The notes under the pieces are model-generated. The model made no database searches and had not been told where the DNA came from. It saw only the letters and a list, made by a program, of their open reading frames with translations. From the NCBI GenBank assembly GCA_010015675.1, contig ML977012.1:296565-319369 (forward strand): DNA of 22,805 nt, in the 5' to 3' direction. Source of the DNA: Byssothecium circinans (taxonomy: Eukaryota > Ascomycota > Dothideomycetes > Pleosporales > Massarinaceae). Both the position numbers and the translations under genes were made by a program. Positions 1 through 9,241 of the stretch are shown one piece after another. How positions within the stretch are numbered: the first letter of the stretch is position 1; each line of letters starts with the position of its first letter.

Positions 1-15
1 GCGGGCTCGTGCACC
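1..15 (+). repeat. Left terminal inverted repeat (inner copy) of the pogo element
   Basis: GCGGGCTCGTGCACC is perfectly complementary to 2055-2069. Similarity continues loosely inward as CA-rich sequence on the left and TG-rich sequence on the right. The right end has two copies of the motif 17 bp apart, so another copy is expected upstream of the window. Confidence 0.8.
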
Positions 16-72
16 ACCCCACCAAACAACGCGTCCATCTCGACTTTTTCAACACGCGATAACTGCACCACC

Positions 73-1942
73 ATGGCACCGATTGACGAGGCGATTGCAG
101 ATTTGGAATCGCGTGAAGCTGGCGATAATTTCAGCCTCCGGGGTATTGCAAAAAAAATATGGTGTATCGCATTCAACACTGAGCCAAAGGTGGAACCACC
201 AGACAGGCCCTCGGGCAGCCGGGTACGCCGCGCAACAACTACTCAGCCCACAACAAGAGGAGGGACTCGTGGAGTATATTGGAGGGCTTATGGCTCGTGG
301 GCTACCTCCTACGAAAGCCATGATCTAAAATTTCGCGTCTAATATATCAAAAAAGCACGTTGGAGAGGGCTAGGTTTCGCGTTTTATTAACCGCAACCAC
401 GACCATTTTATCTCTAAATGGAGCGCTAGTATGGACGTTGTACGCCACTAGGCTAACTCACGACGCAAGTACGAGTTGTACTATAACCTCCTGCATTATA
501 AGATCATTTAGTATAAGGTGGAGCCTTGTAATACCTACAATATAAATAAAAAGGGCTTTATGATTGGTGTCACGGGACGCTTAAAATGGGTGTTTAGTCG
601 GCTTCAATGGGAAGAAAAGAAGGTCCGAGCGGCGCTTCAAGATGGCTCTCGAGAGTGGGTAACAGTCGTGGCAACTATTAGAGCAGATGGGAGTGTTTTG
701 CCGCCGGCCCTTATATACTCATTAGCTAACTGCACACTTTAAGCCTCATGGGTAGCTTAAATTAAAGTAAGAAAGCACGGCGTGTTTGTGAGCTCCTTAC
801 TAACTGGATAGACAAATAACGACATTAGATTGGCCTAGTTAGAGCAGGTTTTCAACCGCGAAACGAAGCAGAAAGCACGCCTCGGCCGCGCTTGGCGCCT
901 CCTCATACTTGACGGCCACGGCAGCCACCTCTCGATGGACTTTATCGAATACTGCGAGGCTCACAAAATACTGCTGGCCGTGTTTCCCGTTCACTCGACC
1001 CATACGCTGCAGCCTTTTAATGTAGTTTGTTTTAAACCTCTTAGTAGCAACTACTCCGCCAAGCTCACTAATCACCTCTTTAAAACGCAGGGGTTGCTAG
1101 CCGTCTAGAAGGGAGACTTCTTCCCGCTATTCTAGGGTGCCTAGGAGTCTACGTTTACGACAAAACTCGTCCTTAAGGCGTTTGAAGCCACCGGTATAGC
1201 CCCCATGAAGGCTGACGTCGTACTCGAGCGTTTCCGCAAACAGGACGACGATAAGAGTGAGGCACGGCCCTCAGCCCTCTTGCCCGAGGACTAGAGGCAG
1301 ATGGAGCGTCTCGTACGTGCTGCAGTGAAGGATACCTTGGCGGAGACCTCGCAGAAGCTCTCCTAAACGCTACACCAACTTCAGGTTCAAAACGAGCTAC
1401 TACACTATGAGAACAGCGGCCTAAGGGATGCTCTCACTGCTAAGAAGCAGCGTAAGAACGCTGGTAAACCTCTTGATTTGTAGCGCGAGGAGGAGTACCA
1501 CGGTGGTGCTACTTTCTAGTCGCCCTCCAAGTTCGAGCGAGCACGTGAGCGTGAGGTAGAAAAGCAACACCAAAAGGAGCAGGAGAGGCTAGCAAAGTTA
1601 AACAGAAAGGAGCTTTAAGCTGCTGCCAAGCTCCTCAAGGAGCAGGAGAAGGAGGAGCGTCGTGTGGCGAGAGAGAGAGCTAAGGAGGTGCGAGATCGGA
1701 TGAAGGCCGAACAGGTGGCTGCCCAGGATGCTAGAAAAGCTGCTTAAAACACCAGGCAGGCCTCTACAATTACCCAAAGAGGCAAGCGCAAAGCTTCAAA
1801 AGCACCTCTAGCAAAGCGCAAGCCAAAACGAGCCAAGGGCGGTGCTGCAGCTCATCCGTCGTCCCTAGAAGCTGCACCAGCACCTCCACCTAAAGTCAGC
1901 TCTCGCGGTCGCGCAATCACTCTCTCGCGAAAACTTAGATAG
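73..1942 (+). pseudogene. Transposase relic, DDE_1/pogo type
   Basis: The N-terminus carries a Psq-like helix-turn-helix (GVSHSTLSQRW). It is split between two frames by one extra A in an eight-A run at 150-157. The DDE core follows: the NIDEKGF-type motif reads NINKKGF (first catalytic Asp now Asn at 545-547), LLILDGHGSH keeps the second Asp at 911-913, and the third acidic site in the QPxD motif reads Asn at 1019-1021. The C-terminal third is Lys/Glu/Arg-rich coiled coil (RARERE, KLLKEQEKEE) ending in a basic tail with RGRAIT, as in fungal Fot1-like transposases. In-frame stops include those near 1106, 1132, 1141, 1292, 1364, 1482, 1517, 1617 and 1745. The protein would bind the element ends and cut and join DNA in the nucleus, but this copy is dead. 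Confidence 0.85.
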
Positions 1943-2054
1943 TACAACTTGTTCGTACGCCTCTACGGAGTAATGGCAACAAAAAATCTCGCGATAATCG
2001 CTTTTGTAGCGCTCACAATAACCTCATCTTTGTGGTGGTGAGCATGTTGGTGTT

Positions 2055-2085
2055 GGTGCACGAGCCCGCGCGGTGCACGAGCCCG
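2055..2085 (-). repeat. Right terminal repeat with two tandem motif copies
   Basis: GGTGCACGAGCCCG occurs at 2055-2068 and again at 2072-2085, a 17-bp period. The inner copy pairs with window bases 1-15 as an inverted repeat. Doubled terminal motifs may be transposase binding sites; that role is inferred. Confidence 0.75.
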
Positions 2086-2761
2086 TCGGGCATGGTACCA
2101 CCTCGAATTCGGTGTGCACCGCGGAGCCTGCCGCATAAACGTTGTCGAAGAAGGAGCAAGGCAAACAGTGTTCGATTCTTGCCGCGAGTGATTAGTGCCG
2201 CGGAAGCACGAACAAGCCCATGTCCAGACGGCAGGATACCTACTATATATAGCTGGTAGGCAGTAGCGCCTGCCAAGCCTGCGCCACCTCAATCCCCTGG
2301 GGCCTGGGATAGATAGATTTGGGGTCTTCCATCTCAACGATGTGATCTCTAGCATTTCAATCACAAACAAGCTTCCTTCACCTCCGACCTTTCTCTCTGT
2401 TCTTTGGCCTAGCGTATTCCTCGGCCCGATTTCTGGCCTCTGTTGACCTCGCCCTCTTCTCTACCTAGACGCCCGTCTATTGACAGAAATCTTTGCATAG
2501 GAAACCTGCAATACAAACATCCTCTAAACCTTTCCTGCGAGGAAAACTGCAACAACTCCGCGGCAGGCACCCAATGACGCTATCAATACCTACTCCGCTA
2601 AGACCCATGCACTCTCCCCATCATGTGCAACGCCGCTCTGTGCATCCGCAGTTCGCCTCCAGCCTCTTTTATTCCAAGGTTCCCCTTCCCTTGTGTCCCC
2701 TCCTCCATCTCTTACCATCGATCTTCCTCAAGACACGCCTCGCAGGTCACAATTAGCGACC
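2086..2761. other. Spacer with probable 5' region of the FAD oxidoreductase gene
   Basis: No convincing gene. A TATA-like stretch (TACTATATATAG) sits at 2241-2252. The last roughly 120 bases before the ATG at 2762 are pyrimidine-rich, as is common in fungal promoters and leaders. Short overlapping ORFs here show no family resemblance and I regard them as chance. Confidence 0.4.
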
Positions 2762-4434
2762 ATGTTTCAGCTATGCTTTGCGCTGCTTATTGCAGCTGTC
2801 ATTCCTTTCACGTACGCCCAGAACGAAAGCACCGAATCAGCCGTCGCGTTCCTGTTCCCGGACTATTGTGTATGTGTCCGTTATCTCGGGCTTCAAGGCC
2901 ATACTGGCTGGGACCATAGCTGCATGGCATGGTGGCTAATCACAACAGTGTACCATCCTGTCCATCAACCCTGTCATCAATCAAAGAGTCTCCTTCCCTG
3001 GCCAGTCGGCCTACAACGATCGCATTGCTGCGAACTTTGATGTCAAGTCGAGGCTGACTCCAAATTGCATTGTCAGCCCCAAGTCGTCGAATGAGGTTGC
3101 CATTATTGTGAAGTCGCTCACTGTCGCCAGCATCCTGAAGCCCTGCAAGTTCGCTGTGCGTAGTGGTGGCCACACGCCGTACATTGGTGCTTCGAACATT
3201 GATGGTGGAGTTACGATAGATTTCCAGTACCTCAATGCAACTACATATGACGCCGAAACCACTATCGCAAGCATTGGTCCCGGCGCCCGATGGGGAAGCG
3301 TATACACTGCGCTTGAACCCAAGGGTGTCATGGTCACTGGAGGTCGATCTGCTTCTGTTGGTGTCGGAGGCCTCATCATAGGAGGCGGTATCTCTCACTA
3401 CTCAAGCCGCTATGGTTTGGCCTGTGACAATGTGGTGAACTTCGAAGTCGTCCTCGCTGATGGCCGCATCGTCGACGCAAACAAGAACACCAATTCGGAT
3501 CTCTACACTGCTCTCAAAGGTGGGAACAACAACTTTGGCATCATAACTCGATTTGACATGCAAACATTTACCAATGAGGGCATGTGGGGTGGCCTGGTCA
3601 TCTATCCTGCTTCAACTATCTCGGCTCACTTCAAGGCTCTCGTCAACTTTGTCAACAATATCAGCAAGGACACTAATGCCGCTGCCATCGTCATACAGAT
3701 ATACTCCACTGCAAGCGGAAATAGTCTCGTCATGAACTCATACGACTACACGAAACCCACAGCTCGGCCGACCGCATATGACGAGTTTCTTGCCGTCCAA
3801 GGCAACATCTCCGACTCCACGTCTCTCAAGAACATGTCAGCTGTAGCTGGTGAGCTTGAAGGTACGACGACGTTCCGGTAAGTTTCTCACACTTGCTCCC
3901 TCAAACTCATGGCCACTCCCGCTGATACTTTCCAGTGTATACTTTGGAACCCTCTCCTTCGCAAATGACATCCGCGTCCTCGAAAAGGCCAGCGAGCTCT
4001 ACAAAAACGTCCTTGACAAGCTTAAAGCCGAAGCAACTGGCACATGGCGCGTCTACGTTCTCTACCAGCCCCTCCCTCCCCAATACACGAAAGACAGCGC
4101 CTCAAAAGGAGGCAACGTCCTCGGTCTTGAGCGCTTTACCGACCCTTTCATCCTCTACCAGCCTTACATATCCTGGGAAGGAAGCGAGCAAGACACACTT
4201 TTTCAATCTCAGGGTGCTTATCTCGTCAATGGCATTAAAGAATTTGCTGCTAGTATTGGCGCGACTAGAGGGTATCTCTATCTTGACTATGCGGATATAA
4301 CGCAGGATCCGCTAGCTAGTTATGGAAGGGAAAATGTGAAGAAGATGAAAGCTGTAGCGGCCAAGTACGACTCCTTTGGTGTATTTCAGAATCTGGTACC
4401 TGGCGGGTTCAAGCTTTCAAAGGTCAAGATATGA
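2762..4434 (+). CDS. Secreted FAD-linked oxidoreductase, berberine-bridge-enzyme type
   Basis: Exons 2762-2869, 2949-3877 and 3936-4434 give 511 residues. Introns of 79 and 58 bp have donors GTATGT and GTAAGT, branch-like GCTAATC and GCTGATA, and AG acceptors; phases fit exactly. Residues 1-19 form a signal peptide (probable cut TYA|QN). An FAD_binding_4 (PCMH-like) domain covers about 60-205, with RSGGH holding the likely FAD-linking His111 and a GGGIS loop. A C-terminal BBE domain (YLDYAD, then SYGREN, KYDSFGVFQN) ends the protein. The family's second FAD-linking Cys, in a CPxVGVGG-like motif, is Ser170 here (SASVGVGG), so mono-covalent FAD is predicted. Such enzymes oxidise alcohols, sugars or alkaloid-like and polyketide substrates with O2; the substrate is unknown. 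The ATG at 2762 was chosen because it starts the signal peptide; an upstream in-frame ATG at 2693 would bury it. Confidence 0.93.
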
Positions 4435-4960
4435 TGTATCAGTTAAGATGTTGTTGGTAGAATGTACACCTATCACTATGACAGAGCTCTCTAACCAGCA
4501 TGAAATAGAAGGGGTTGACAGATATTGTGCATGTTAATACCAGGACTGTGTACTTTATCCGAATGAGCTTTGACTGGGCAACTCAACAGAATCTCAACAG
4601 AAAATTACGATACCAAATGTAGTTATACGCAGAATTCGACGCAAGCTATTGACGGAGTCTCAGTGCGGTAGCAAGACATAGTCGGAACCCAATGAGACAG
4701 GCGGTTTTGACGACCAACTACACTATCAGATCCTTTGTCTCCAACAAGTCCGTCCAAGAAAGCGACAGTCGAACAACACTTTGAGAGACGCCGTTGCCTC
4801 TGGAAGCTTCCCAAAAAACGTAATTTGTTTCGTCTCATCCAATCTCCCACATACATATATCGCTTTGAAACTCTTTCGGCCTCTCTTCCTCAAATACAAA
4901 GCCTGAACTGGTGTTGCGTAACCTTCAGAACAGCACTTCTGCAAGACTGGCGCGTGCGAC
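4435..4960. other. Intergenic stretch, nothing recognised
   Basis: This is the 3' flank of the FAD oxidoreductase gene followed by sequence with only short ORFs on both strands. A minus-strand ORF of 89 codons (4726-4995) has no motif I recognise and no supporting context. Confidence 0.3.
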
Positions 4961-5560
4961 TTGCCAATATCAACGATGACATCACACGAGCACACTCACA
5001 GGTGCCAGCATCACCAAGTCGCTGCCGAGTACCCACCAACCCATGTCGTTCCAGAACAAGATGCACATTCTGGGGTCAAACTTGCGGCATCAATCGGAGA
5101 CTCCCCACTCGACCGAGAAAGACACTTCCCGTGGCCTACAGCAAATCCCAACTTCCAGGGAGAAAACATGTTGGCTCAAGCGACTGATAAACTGTATCGA
5201 ACCCACAATCTGCTCGTTTAGGAACAGAAAGCTAAGAGCGAGAGAGAAACGAGAGCTTGAACTTGAAAAAGGGAAAAAGTCGTCAAGGACTCTCTTAGGT
5301 TAAAAGTTAAGGAATATGACTATGATAGCTCAGTATCGCGTACAGCTTTTGCATCAACGGATTTATCTTCTTTAACTGTTGCCCAGAAGCCGACCCCGTA
5401 TGGGGATGCGAATATTGCGAAAAGCAGACGATCTGACAGGAATGTTGCAACCTGCGCCTTGACTTCCGATCTAGGAGCACAGTTGAATGATCGGGTTTGG
5501 AAATACCGCACGGCTCAGGCTGGTGGAGTAGCAGACGAATGTCATCATCCGACAGTGCGT
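4961..5560 (+). pseudogene. Possible coding relic, unrecognised
   Basis: One plus-strand frame stays open from the ATG at 4961 to a TAG at 5219. It then continues, with two TGA stops near 5264-5275, through protein-like sequence to about 5560. Around the first stop it reads like a charged helical segment (EQKAKSERE). I recognise no family. It overlaps the minus-strand reading 5307-5743, and only one of the two is likely to have been coding. Three stops argue for a decayed gene if it ever was one. Confidence 0.2.
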
Positions 5561-5743
5561 TCCCGATCAATCAGTCGATGTTCGTTAATTCCAACAATAG
5601 TTTCGTCACTTTTGATGTAGGCAACAGTTCTCTACTAAGTGTAGCCACTGCGCCTTGGAGCACTCGGGCAAATTCTGAAGCGATGAAATCACGTATAAAT
5701 TCAGCGATACACCCAAAGATCCCATCTAACACAACATAGTTTT
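5307..5743 (-). pseudogene. Possible coding relic on the minus strand, unrecognised
   Basis: Read leftward from about 5743, one frame is open except for a single TGA at 5571-5573, a possible CGA-to-TGA transition. Its first part looks like an amphipathic helical protein (FIRDFIASEF, LLLELTNI before the stop; NALSDDDIRLLL after it). From about 5510 another frame (5320-5511; FLSDRLLFAIFASPYG) looks more protein-like, suggesting a frameshift. No family is recognised. This could be a decayed host gene, or chance. Confidence 0.25.
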
Positions 5744-6180
5744 AATGGTTATATTATTCCATCGGATAAACGGACCGATAGAAGGCAGGGGGGTGACGTT
5801 AAAGTATGAAAGGATCCGATTGTGACCCCTTACACATTCAAACGTTGTTGGGATGCAGTGACCCACCAACAACGTACGCCTCCCCAAGATAGCTTACTGA
5901 TCAAACTTTCCATAAGAACGGTCCACCCGAACTCGGCCCGCTTTGAGTAGCTGGAAGCCATAGCATGTGGAAGCTTCACCGCTTCTAGTCCGACAATCCG
6001 TCACCGCTACCTAAATCACACTTTATAGTCAACAAAGTCTATGAAGTCATGAAATTGCTTAGCTACATAAGCGAAATGCACTCGCGAACTGCTCTATCTT
6101 CATCCACGGACATCTCATATCTTGGTGCCGAGAGGGTGACATGCTAGGTGGTTGTATACATCCACGGCAGGTGCATGTAG
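5744..6180. other. Gene-free stretch
   Basis: No ORF of note. A perfect 10-bp inverted repeat (ACGTTGTTGG at 5842-5851, CCAACAACGT at 5866-5875) with a 14-base loop is the only structure seen. A MITE-like element borders it on the right. Confidence 0.35.
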
Positions 6181-6310
6181 TAAAGAGCACACCGATAAGC
6201 CCCCTCAGGGTTAGTTATGGTCCGGTATCATTGGTATTAGGGCTTATAGTAGAAACTAGAGGAATAGGGTTAAGGTAAGAGGGTTTAGAGGCTTATCGGG
6301 ATGCTCTTTA
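6181..6310. mobile_element. MITE-like element, 130 bp with terminal inverted repeats and TA ends
   Basis: The left end 6181-6205 (starting TAAAGAGCACACCGATAAGC) matches the reverse complement of 6286-6310 at about 20 of 25 positions. Both ends finish in TA, consistent with a TA target duplication and an element of about 126 bp, as for Tc1/mariner (Stowaway-like) MITEs. It has no coding capacity; the interior is rich in GGGTTA/TAGGG-like words. Mobilisation in trans by a mariner or pogo transposase is inferred. Confidence 0.65.
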
Positions 6311-6887
6311 CCATCCGCCATCATCCAGAACCTTCAATCACTAAGCTCCGACGGAGACAAAGCAGGATATATGCCACGAAGAGGCAATTTATAACCACGC
6401 TTCCTAATATCAATTCTACGAATATATCGCGATACTTACGAGTGGGGCCCAATTATTCGCGGAGAAGATATAGATTATGAGACTGGCAGGATTCCCTCAA
6501 GGACTCAGTATCCATAAAAAAGAGTGATTCTTCCTCCATTCTACCCATGAAAGACGGCTATCATTATCACAGCACACGCCTGTCTCAGCAGCGAATATGA
6601 ACAATGATCAGGAAAGCGGTCTAGGACTTAAAATACCGAATGTGTTGGCACAAACGTTTGGAAGAAAGGGTGAAAAGGATCAGCTGGGAGCATAATACGT
6701 CACATAAACGTAGGCAATATACAACGGTAACTTGATGGTGAGAATGGGTGTTCAATAGGCCGTTGAACGCATCACACTTCGCCGCAGCCTCATTCCGCAC
6801 CTTATCCCACCTCCAGCTCAGTATGCAAATACAACGCCCAATGCTATGACACCCCGCACTTGACCTTAGGCCTCGTCCGTACTGAAC
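6311..6887. other. Gene-free stretch
   Basis: No ORF above the reporting size and no RNA gene or repeat recognised. It lies beyond the 3' end of the small minus-strand ORF that ends at 6888. Confidence 0.35.
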
Positions 6888-7211
6888 CTACTTCCTCTCT
6901 CCATTTCCTGTACCCTTCTCAGCTTGCGGACCATAGGTAGCCCTCATGTTACATCTCATGACAAATTCCAGCTGCTTCTCGCCGCTCACCGCCATGAGCG
7001 GCAAAAGGTCCGCCGGTACTGGTGTGTTGATCTCGAAGTTTATCGCAAACGCTTTCATGCCGTTGATCTCCTCCTGCCTCCACCGAAGGGCTGTGTTGTC
7101 GCCATGCGAGGTGCTACCATGGCCGCCGGTGTCAGAGATCTTGTTGACGCCATTCTTAACGCCGTTACTGGAGGTTGGAGGGGAAATATCAATGGATGGG
7201 GCGTCGGTCAT
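6888..7211 (-). CDS. Small hypothetical protein (107 residues)
   Basis: A minus-strand ORF from the ATG at 7211 (AAAATG context) to the stop at 6888. The N-terminal 40 residues are Ser/Thr/Gly/Asn-rich and probably disordered. The C-terminal part looks folded (MKAFAINFEINTPVPADL, then LEFVMRCNM) and ends in a Gly/Lys/Glu tail. The frame is open upstream to an ATG at 7409, which would add 66 Ser/His/Arg-rich residues resembling a mitochondrial presequence. I prefer the inner start because of its composition and context, but the longer form is possible. No family recognised, and the function is unknown. Clear composition change and lack of stops favour a real gene, not strongly. Confidence 0.45.
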   Translation of the reverse strand: MTDAPSIDISPPTSSNGVKNGVNKISDTGGHGSTSHGDNTALRWRQEEINGMKAFAINFEINTPVPADLLPLMAVSGEKQLEFVMRCNMRATYGPQAEKGTGNGERK

Positions 7212-8058
7212 TTTAGTATCGCGGGATAAGGCCGACGCGTCTGAAAAAATGCGTGCTGAGCTTTTAAAGACTCTTCTGTGGGCATGGCTTCGATAGATAG
7301 GCGAGCGCAAATACTGAGACTGTTTGCAAGACACTGGGGAGTGCTGAGATAGTTGCTGCGAGGAAGCTTCGTGTAAGAGTGGAAAGCTGGAGAGGAACGT
7401 TTGAGACAAGGCAGCATAAGGTGACTCAACAAAGTGGGCGGCGAAGGAGCGGTGATGTGTATCATGGAAAGCGGTCGAGACTTGCGGTTCAACTAGGTAG
7501 GTGCGATTGTCGGTTTTTGGAACAACACTGAAAGAAACTCTGGCTCATTGACCGGAAGATTCTTACGAAAATTAGTTGCTTGCTCTGCCAACGACTACAG
7601 CTATTTAGAAGACAGAAGCCCTCTTTACGCAAGCGGGTCGGAGCAGGCGCATGTCGCGAACGTACAAATCCGCAATCAATGCAAAAATGTAGGTGGCTAA
7701 CAGGAGCTGAGGACTGGGTAAGAAAACGAATTGATAGCATTTGAGCTCGATTTAGGTGTGTTAGTTTTACATCCGCATAAAGTCGAGCATCTGTAGAGTA
7801 ATTACCGCCTTGTGTGTTGGCGAGAGGAAGGGAAGAGAGCAGGTCAGGTACGCAGTCTTTTCTATTATAGCTAGCCGTTACATGATAGCGCACCGGCGTT
7901 GATATGGTAATGCTTATTTTGTAGCTATGTATCTCTCTAGTTTATTGCAGATCTGCTCCATGGTGTACAGCCTGCAGTACGCATCATCAAGTCCTTTTTA
8001 TCCCTGAATCGATTAGAAACTAGCTTTGAACGTGAATGACGTAGGAGTTTAACCTACC
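7212..8058. other. Mostly gene-free stretch between two small minus-strand ORFs
   Basis: It contains the possible N-terminal extension or leader of the 6888-7211 gene (to 7409) and a minus-strand ORF of 134 codons (7489-7893). That ORF has no recognisable motif and an erratic composition, so I do not call it. No RNA genes or repeats seen. Confidence 0.3.
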
Positions 8059-8286
8059 TCAGAGATACGTTCTTCCACCCGGCGCCTGTTCCCTAATCTC
8101 TTTCAAATACTTCCCATGCTCCGGAACCTTCTTCGCATTCGTTCTTTCAGCACCGCCCTGCCTAAGAGCGTACGAGTACCACGTCTTGAAACAATCTTTC
8201 TGGATTGATGTAGGATAACGGACTCCTTTGGCACGATGTGCCTGTAGGACCATGAGCTCAAGGCTTCGGGTATACGGGCCGGGCAT
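8059..8286 (-). CDS. Small basic hypothetical protein (75 residues)
   Basis: A minus-strand ORF from the ATG at 8286 to the TGA at 8059. The product is charged and Tyr/Lys/Arg-rich (PGPYTRSLELMVLQAHRAKG, then KDCFKTWYSYALRQGG), with no signal peptide or membrane segment. It is gene-like for its size but matches no family I can name. An alternative 3' end exists: a GTATCT donor (plus-strand 8063-8068), a CTAATCG branch site (8010-8016) and a CAG acceptor (8004-8006) would define a 65-bp intron. Splicing would replace the last three residues with a tail of about 22. Which form is made cannot be told from sequence. Confidence 0.45.
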   Translation of the reverse strand: MPGPYTRSLELMVLQAHRAKGVRYPTSIQKDCFKTWYSYALRQGGAERTNAKKVPEHGKYLKEIREQAPGGRTYL

Positions 8287-9241
8287 TGTTGAGCAGTGAA
8301 TGACCGGCGAGTTCAGTCCTGCGGGTTCCGACCGACTTTTTAGGTTGCTGTAATTGATTGAGTACTCAGAGTCGGCGCTCTAGGGTACCGAAGCCAGTTT
8401 GACGAATGCTATGATCACGTGTTGTTGAGGCGTTGTCGGCCAAAGCTCTGGGAAAGCGATATTTCAATTGAATCTCGTAGGTAGAAGAATCAGTAATGAG
8501 ATGAGACCTGCGCTCATTTTGGATGTGCGAGACGGGCGATTTTCACTTCTGACCGGCTCTCCATGTTCTACTCCGCATGTTGTGATACCTCAACCAATAC
8601 AGCTTCGTGCAGCCCCAGCACCTTACCCGCAAGACTCAGCTTACGGGTCCCCTCCCGCAAGATACCTATTGGATAACTTGCAGACCGCTAGATCTATAGG
8701 CTTGAGGTGCTGCAAGCTGCATCTAGGTTTTAGGTGCTAGAGAGTTCAAAATCAAGAGGTTATATATAACGTAAAGCACCACCAAAGGGGTCACATCCAG
8801 CGGCTAGATCAGGACCAAATTGGTCTCGATCCTTACGGCAAGGCTGAGACTTGGCTGAACCTGGAGCTATCATGGACCGGTCAACGTCACGTGATTGCCA
8901 AGGGAGGCTTGGATATGCATGGAAGACCATCGAGTCGATAGGCTGTCAGCCCAGCACCCATGAGGATTGAAATGGCCTTCGATACCCCACCTTCGAAGCC
9001 GACAGCCTTTTGCCTGACAATCAACACCGGTCATTCGAAAAGATTTGAGGCAAACTCGATTCCCCGCTTAATGGCAATACAATGAGTACAGATTTATAAT
9101 ATTAGGCCGAAAGTTTTTTGTGCACGTTTTCTATGTTCCCACCGAACGTACGCGGTAACGTGGTGTAAAGCCAGGTCCAGACCGTGATCCAAGTACACGA
9201 AATTTTGGTCAGAGCTATACTAGAAACCAGCGCCTGTCACG
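8287..9241. other. Intergenic region upstream of the 972-residue gene
   Basis: No convincing coding sequence; the one plus-strand ORF (8468-8740) begins at a TTG and has no motif. CACGTG words occur at 8416-8421 and 8888-8893. It separates the divergent 8059-8286 (-) and 9242-12365 (+) genes and may hold promoters for both. Confidence 0.35.

Larger units (their letters stand above)
1..2085 (+). mobile_element. Decayed Fot1/pogo-type DNA transposon (Tc1/mariner superfamily)
   Basis: A class II cut-and-paste element. The first 15 bases of the window recur as an exact reverse complement at 2055-2069, and the span between them holds a recognisable DDE transposase relic. A second copy of the end motif lies at 2072-2085, so the outermost left end probably lies just upstream of base 1 and the window starts inside the left terminal repeat. 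The coding part is littered with stops, mainly where CAG or CAA would have become TAG or TAA, and two catalytic acids have changed to Asn. Both are transition changes typical of RIP. The element cannot encode active transposase. The exact right border and TA target duplication could not be fixed. Confidence 0.85.

Noticed and set aside
839..1075. 78-codon minus-strand ORF
   Set aside because: It is the antisense shadow of the transposase catalytic core, which is clearly recognisable on the plus strand.
1963..2370. 135-codon minus-strand ORF
   Set aside because: It overlaps the transposon end and contains the terminal repeat; Arg/His/Ala-rich composition without any motif.
6201..6290. TTAGGG-like words suggesting telomeric repeats
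   Set aside because: They are scattered and imperfect inside the MITE-like element, not a tandem array.
7489..7893. 134-codon minus-strand ORF
   Set aside because: No recognisable domain, no splice or context support, and composition like random sequence.
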